NCBI RefSeq assembly: GCF_000721705.1
Contig: NZ_JOJL01000068.1
Coordinates: 1 to 16,955 of the forward strand
Length of the DNA: 16,955 nt
Direction of reading: 5' to 3'
From: Actinoplanes subtropicus
GTDB taxonomy: Bacteria; Actinomycetota; Actinomycetes; Mycobacteriales; Micromonosporaceae
How positions within the stretch are numbered: the stretch's first letter is position 1; the number at the start of each line of letters is the position of its first letter. Shown piece after piece: positions 13,612 through 16,955 of this stretch. Under the pieces are notes generated by a model, which saw nothing but the letters and a program-made list of their open reading frames with translations, ran no database searches and was not told where the DNA came from. The position numbers were made by a program, and so were the translations under genes.

Positions 13612-14568
13612 ATGGCGAAGAGTCTGAGCGACAACGTTGCCGCGCTCCTGCCGTTGGTCCTGCTGGCCGTGGCGTTCGTCGGATACTGCCTCTACGATCT
13701 TTCCCGCCACCGGGTGCGCCGCCTCGGGTTCAGCGGCGACCTGGGTCGCGCGGACCACCCGCTGCTCACCGGCCCGGAGCCGGCGCCGGCCGTGGACGCG
13801 ATGGTCGTGGAGTCCACGTACGGGAATCGGAACCATCCGCCGCGCGACCTGGAGCGGCTCGCGGCTCCGATCCGGCGTGCCCTCGCCCGCGGTGGCGTCG
13901 TGGTCGTCCCGGCGTTCGCGATCGACCGGACCGAGGTGCTGCTGATGGCGCTTCGCGAGCTCATGACGGCCGGCCGGCTGCCCCCGGTACCGGTTTTCGT
14001 CGACAGCCCGATGGCCCTGGCCGCGCTGCAGGTGTACCGGCGGGCGGTCCGGGAGGGCGCGCCGGAGATCCGGCCGGAGGTCCGGCGCAGCTCCACCGAT
14101 CCGTTCGACCCCGGCGACCTGCGCCTGGCGGGCACGGCAGAGGAATCGCCCCGGCTCAACGACCCGTCAGCACCCTGCATCCTGCTGTCCGCCTCGGGCA
14201 TGGCGACCGGCGGCCGCGTCGTCCACCATCTCGCGCACCTGGCACCGGAGCCGCGCAACCTGATCCTGCTGCCCGGCTTCCAGGTGGCCGGGACCCGAGG
14301 CCGAGCCCTGCTCGACGGCGCGCGGACGCTGAAGATGTACGGCGGGTACGTTCCGGTACGCGCCGAGGTGGTGGCGGTGGACGACTTGTCCGCACACGCC
14401 GACGCCGACGGCCTCCTCGCCTGGCTGAAGACGGCGCCGGCGCCGCCGCGTACGTGCTATGTGGTGCACGGCGAGTTGCCCGCCTCGGCCGCCCTGGCCG
14501 ACCGCATCGATCGGGAACTCGGCTGGTGCGCGGTCCGGCCGCGCGATGCGGAGCGCGTGCTCGTGTGA
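13612..14568 (+). CDS. Chimeric ORF: membrane N-terminus joined to truncated beta-CASP metallo-beta-lactamase protein
   Basis: This 318-residue ORF joins two unrelated pieces. Residues 1-37 (MAKSLSDNVAALLPLVLLAV, then AFVGYCLYDLSRHRVRR) look like the start of a small PLDc_N-type membrane protein. From about residue 38 the sequence is the C-terminal part of an RNA-type beta-CASP metallo-beta-lactamase protein: FSGDLGR (40-46), ESTYGNR (67-73), GMATGGRV (196-203), SAHAD (260-264) and VHGE (285-288). The first roughly 190 residues of that family, including the HxHxDH zinc site, are missing, so nuclease activity is unlikely. The junction lies near 13723-13728. GAAGG before ATG 13612 supports the start over an ATG at 13600. 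The reading frame is open throughout, so a fusion product may be made. A deletion joining two adjacent genes is the simplest origin. Confidence 0.75.
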   Translation: MAKSLSDNVAALLPLVLLAVAFVGYCLYDLSRHRVRRLGFSGDLGRADHPLLTGPEPAPAVDAMVVESTYGNRNHPPRDLERLAAPIRRALARGGVVVVPAFAIDRTEVLLMALRELMTAGRLPPVPVFVDSPMALAALQVYRRAVREGAPEIRPEVRRSSTDPFDPGDLRLAGTAEESPRLNDPSAPCILLSASGMATGGRVVHHLAHLAPEPRNLILLPGFQVAGTRGRALLDGARTLKMYGGYVPVRAEVVAVDDLSAHADADGLLAWLKTAPAPPRTCYVVHGELPASAALADRIDRELGWCAVRPRDAERVLV

Positions 14569-14607
14569 GTCGGTCCACAACGGACTCGGGATCAGGAGGT
14601 GGCCGCC

Positions 14608-14706
14608 GTGTTCGGCTCGATCGAGGAGCGCGACGAGATGGTCGCGGCCCGCATGGAGAACGGCGTGCGCGACTCGATGGAGCGGCTGGCCGGGGTGTTG
14701 GGGTAG
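14608..14706 (+). CDS. Possible 32-residue hypothetical protein
   Basis: AGGAGG at 14594-14599 precedes a GTG at 14608 by eight bases, giving a short frame that ends at TAG 14704-14706. The product (FGSIEERDEMVAARMENG, then VRDSMERLAGVLG) is charged and probably one amphipathic helix. It follows the chimeric beta-CASP ORF by 39 bases and could be co-transcribed. I recognise no family. The ribosome site and GC-rich third positions support it, but a frame this short could be chance. Confidence 0.4.
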   Translation: MFGSIEERDEMVAARMENGVRDSMERLAGVLG

Positions 14707-14892
14707 GACACCCGGCCCAGGCCGGCGCGTGATCAGCAGGAAACCGAGACAGCCGCCGGCTCTGGGCCGCGGACCGGCCCCGTTTGACCAACTGCCGCAA
14801 TCACTCATCTGGACCTCGTCGAGACCACGCCGTTCCCGGCGGCGGCGTCGTCCACGTCTACCGATCCCAGCACTCCTTGGAAGGGGCACCTC

Positions 14893-15495
14893 ATGGGCAT
14901 AGTGCAGGCGCAGGCGAACATGTCTCTGGACGGGTACGTCGCCAAGCAGGACAACACCATCGGCCGGTTGTTCGACTGGTTGCAGAACGGCGAGGTCGCG
15001 ATGCCGACCCCGGCTGGGGACTTCACCCTCCACCTCACCCCGCAGAGTTCGGAGCACATGCGGCGCTGGGTGTCTTCGTTGGGCGCGCTCGTCTGCGGCC
15101 GGACGCTGTTCGACGTGACGGACGGCTGGCACGGCCGACACACCTTGGACGTCCCGGTTGTCGTGGTGACCCACCGAATCCCGAAGGACTGGGTCGACGC
15201 CCACCCCGACGCGCCGTTCTCCTTCGTCACCGACGGGGTGGCGGTCGCGATCGCGCGGGCCCAGGAAATCGCCGGCGACAAGGTCGTCGCCGTCACCGGG
15301 GGAACCATCGCCCGGCAGTGCCTGGACCTGGGGCTGCTGGACGAAGTGGCCATCGACCTGGTGCCGGTGCTGACGGGCGCCGGGAACCGGCCCTTCTTCG
15401 GCGAACTTTCCGCAGAAGAAGTCCTGCTCGGCAACCCGACGCTGTGCGTCCAAGGCGACCGGGTAACTCATCTCGTGTTCCCGGTTCGGCGGTGA
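14893..15495 (+). CDS. Dihydrofolate reductase-family protein (RibD C-terminal domain-like)
   Basis: This encodes a 200-residue cytoplasmic NADPH-dependent reductase of the DHFR/RibD-C superfamily. Visible features are MSLDGYVAKQDNTIGRLFDW near the N-terminus, GALVCGRTLFDVTDGW (about 64-79), the strand VPVVVVTHR, and VVAVTGGTIARQCLDLGLLD followed by EVAIDLVPVLTGAGNRPF. These match the stand-alone actinomycete RibD-C-like reductases rather than folate-pathway DHFR or bifunctional RibD. The ATG at 14893 follows AAGGGG (14881-14886). The substrate is unknown. It converges with the DUF4360 gene across a strong inverted repeat. Confidence 0.88.
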   Translation: MGIVQAQANMSLDGYVAKQDNTIGRLFDWLQNGEVAMPTPAGDFTLHLTPQSSEHMRRWVSSLGALVCGRTLFDVTDGWHGRHTLDVPVVVVTHRIPKDWVDAHPDAPFSFVTDGVAVAIARAQEIAGDKVVAVTGGTIARQCLDLGLLDEVAIDLVPVLTGAGNRPFFGELSAEEVLLGNPTLCVQGDRVTHLVFPVRR

Positions 15496-15533
15496 CCCGA
15501 CGCAGTGTGATGGTGTGGCCGGTTACCAGCCGG

Positions 15534-15599
15534 CGCTGGTCCGGGTGGTGACGACATGCGCTGTCACCGCTGGTCCGGGCGACACCACCCGGACCGGCG
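15534..15599. terminator. Bidirectional terminator between convergent genes
   Basis: GGTCCGGGTGGTG (15538-15550) is the exact reverse complement of CACCACCCGGACC (15583-15595). The pairing extends outward by one G-T and three further pairs, to 15534 and 15599. CGCTGGTCCGGG occurs at 15534-15545 and again at 15568-15579, so the distal arm could pair with either copy, giving alternative hairpins. It fills the gap between the stops of the convergent DHFR-family and DUF4360 genes, as expected of a two-way terminator, although T-runs are absent. Confidence 0.6.
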
Positions 15600-15609
15600 G
15601 TGGCGGCTG

Positions 15610-16251
15610 TCAGCACCGCTTCCAGGCGATGTGGTAGACGGTGTCGATGCTGCCGTCGGTGGAGTCCATGGTCAGTTGGCTCGTGGATCGGCGGACGTCG
15701 GACCGGCCCGCGTTGACGCGCAGTTCGGTGTTGATGTTGAGGTAGCGCTGCTCTCCGCAGGGCAGGAAGGACAGGGAGCTGACTCCGACGGTGTCGGTGC
15801 GCTGCCAGTCGCCGTCGGTGTAGCCGGTGAAGTCGTGCCGGATCCTGGTGGTCCGTGGTTCGCCTTGGAAGTAGTAGCTGGCCAATTGGGTGCCGGAAGC
15901 GCCGCGTTCGAGGTGGGCGTAGCCGCGGTAGTCGACGCCGGCGATCGCGTAGGTGTAGCCCTGCGGCACGTGCACGTTCAGGGCGAGCTGGCAGTTCTTG
16001 CGGAAGTCGGTTGGCATGGTGCCGGCACCGGTCTGCGCGGTGAACTGGCTGTAGGTGAGCGTGAAGGCCTTGCTGTCCGGGGACACCGTCGCGTCGGCGG
16101 TGCCCCACGGGCAGCCGGAGCCGTTGGCCGCGACGACGTCGATGGTCATCGCATCGTTCGACCACGGGCCGGTCGTGGCCGAGGCCGGAGCCGTCGTCGC
16201 GAGGCATGCGGTGAGCGCCGCGGCGGCGCTGGTGAGCAGCGTTTTGAGCAT
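15610..16251 (-). CDS. Secreted DUF4360-family protein
   Basis: This encodes a 213-residue exported protein. A Sec signal peptide is clear: basic MLK, a hydrophobic core TLLTSAAAALTACLA and a likely AXA cleavage after ASA near residue 25. The mature part is beta-rich, with DAMTIDVVAANGSGCPWG, FTLTYSQFTA and a C-terminal AWKRC, as in DUF4360 proteins, which are common secreted proteins of unknown function in actinomycetes and fungi. The mature protein has four cysteines (C47, C87, C165, C213), an even number that suits two disulfides. The ATG at 16251 is supported by AAGGAC upstream and by the signal peptide; an open frame up to 16680 adds sequence without these features. TATCTT on the minus strand at 16332-16327 may be its -10. 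Confidence 0.88.
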   Translation of the reverse strand: MLKTLLTSAAAALTACLATTAPASATTGPWSNDAMTIDVVAANGSGCPWGTADATVSPDSKAFTLTYSQFTAQTGAGTMPTDFRKNCQLALNVHVPQGYTYAIAGVDYRGYAHLERGASGTQLASYYFQGEPRTTRIRHDFTGYTDGDWQRTDTVGVSSLSFLPCGEQRYLNINTELRVNAGRSDVRRSTSQLTMDSTDGSIDTVYHIAWKRC

Positions 16252-16955
16252 GTTGTTCGTCCTTACGGGAATGGGGTGGTGCCGTGGGGCGTCCACAGAG
16301 GTCGATGACCTTGGCCACCCTGCCCCAAGATAGTTTTGTCCGGGTCTGTCCCGCAGGAACTTGACATTGGGCGTGCTCACGGAAGGGTGAACCTCGTCGG
16401 ATTGCTGGACGATCAGATGATCCGTGCTGGCCGTTTGTCCAGGAACCGCATCGGTCATCCGGATGATGCCTGGCGGTGGACGCGATCGTTTTCGATGGGA
16501 CTCGGCCTGCTGGGCACCGCGACGGCCGGCGCCGAACCGCCGGTACGGCCGAGGTCGCCCTCGATCGGCTGTGCCGTCATTGAAGCGAAATTCAAGGCTT
16601 GTTGCACGCGTCCTCGTCAATGTTCGATACGCACGCCGGCAGGACACGGCCGACCGGCGGTAACCGGGCGGTATCCGCATTCACTCACCATTGGCATCCA
16701 GGCGCGGGCTGCATCGACTCGTGCGTATTCTCGTCGGTGCGTTCGACACGAGCAGCAGTGTGACCCGGACGCGGCACCGTCCCGAATCGAGGGACGGACG
16801 GGGTATATCTACTTCTGGCGCCATTGCATTCGGGCTGTCACACGATTCACTTCCATTGAAGTTCCACCCCGGGACCGGACACCGGAGTTTCATGCCGCGA
16901 GGGCGATGGGTGGACGATAGCAGATACGTGCTTCGCGTGGTGTCTGGTAATTCGC
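16252..16955. other. Long stretch without a convincing gene
   Basis: About 700 bases upstream of the DUF4360 gene reach the window edge. A plus-strand frame at 16336-16920 and shorter minus-strand frames are open, but their third positions lack the strong GC bias of real genes here, no ribosome site fits, and no family is recognisable. The stretch is less GC-rich than the coding regions. The part near 16252-16340 should hold the DUF4360 promoter. The right end may hold regulatory DNA for a gene outside the window, or decayed remnants. Confidence 0.5.

Noticed and set aside
13071..14732. A 553-codon open plus-strand frame across DoxX and the beta-CASP ORF
   Set aside because: It overlaps two better frames with recognisable motifs, and its product is Arg/Pro/Gly-rich without domains.
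16252..16680. N-terminal extension of the DUF4360 protein to 16680
   Set aside because: It would bury the signal peptide; the ATG at 16251 has a ribosome site and begins exactly at the signal sequence.
16336..16920. Plus-strand frame of 194 codons near the right edge
   Set aside because: It starts with TTG without a ribosome site, has weak GC bias at third positions and no recognisable motif.
1..16955. CRISPR arrays, tRNA or rRNA genes, integrase or attachment sites
   Set aside because: No regularly spaced repeats, no cloverleaf-like or ribosomal RNA sequence and no recombinase motifs were seen on either strand.

Overview
The window is GC-rich DNA with GTG starts, GC-rich third codon positions and purine-rich ribosome binding sites, so it is almost certainly from a high-GC actinomycete. 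The DUF4360 secreted protein, the AMIN-like lipoprotein, the membrane GGDEF-EAL protein and the ApbE/NuoF-like operon make a Micromonosporaceae (Actinoplanes-like) chromosome a reasonable guess. This is inference from gene content, not a database match. No tRNA, rRNA, CRISPR array or complete insertion sequence was seen.

Layout. (1) 1-92 is a lower-GC left edge. (2) 93-1759 holds a ketopantoate-reductase-like gene and a divergent TetR-family regulator, separated by a short promoter/operator region with related imperfect palindromes. (3) 1877-4848 is a pyruvate formate-lyase pair (pflB then pflA, overlapping by 4 bp) on the minus strand. (4) 4952-5717 is an arsenite methyltransferase (arsM) gene broken by a single-base frameshift at a run of five C; repeats that look like operator half-sites lie just upstream. 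(5) 5849-9531, read on the minus strand from the high-coordinate end, is an AMIN-like lipoprotein, a polytopic GGDEF-EAL protein and a crotonase-family enzyme. (6) 9620-12951 is a five-gene minus-strand operon whose every junction is a 4-bp GTGA/ATGA overlap: small Pro/Thr-rich membrane protein, ApbE flavin transferase, haem-type ferric-reductase-like membrane protein, NuoF-like NADH/FMN/Fe-S protein, and a [3Fe-4S]-type ferredoxin. (7) 13129-14706 on the plus strand is a DoxX-family membrane protein, a chimeric ORF joining a small membrane-protein N-terminus to the C-terminal half of a beta-CASP metallo-beta-lactamase protein, and a possible 32-residue ORF. (8) 14893-16251 is a convergent pair, a RibD/DHFR-family reductase and a secreted DUF4360 protein, separated by a strong inverted repeat. 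(9) 16252-16955 has no convincing gene.

Working together. The five-gene operon has the parts of a trans-membrane electron path: NAD(P)H is oxidised at the NuoF-like flavoprotein, electrons pass through the ferredoxin and the two-haem membrane protein, and an ApbE-modified flavoprotein accepts them outside. No canonical FMN-binding-domain target of ApbE is encoded here. The small membrane protein heading the operon ends in ATSGGS and is the best candidate target or partner. Together with pflBA, DoxX and the beta-CASP remnant, the region has a low-oxygen/redox flavour. Two loci (arsM and the beta-CASP fusion) look damaged, which suggests local gene decay, or for arsM possibly a sequencing error.
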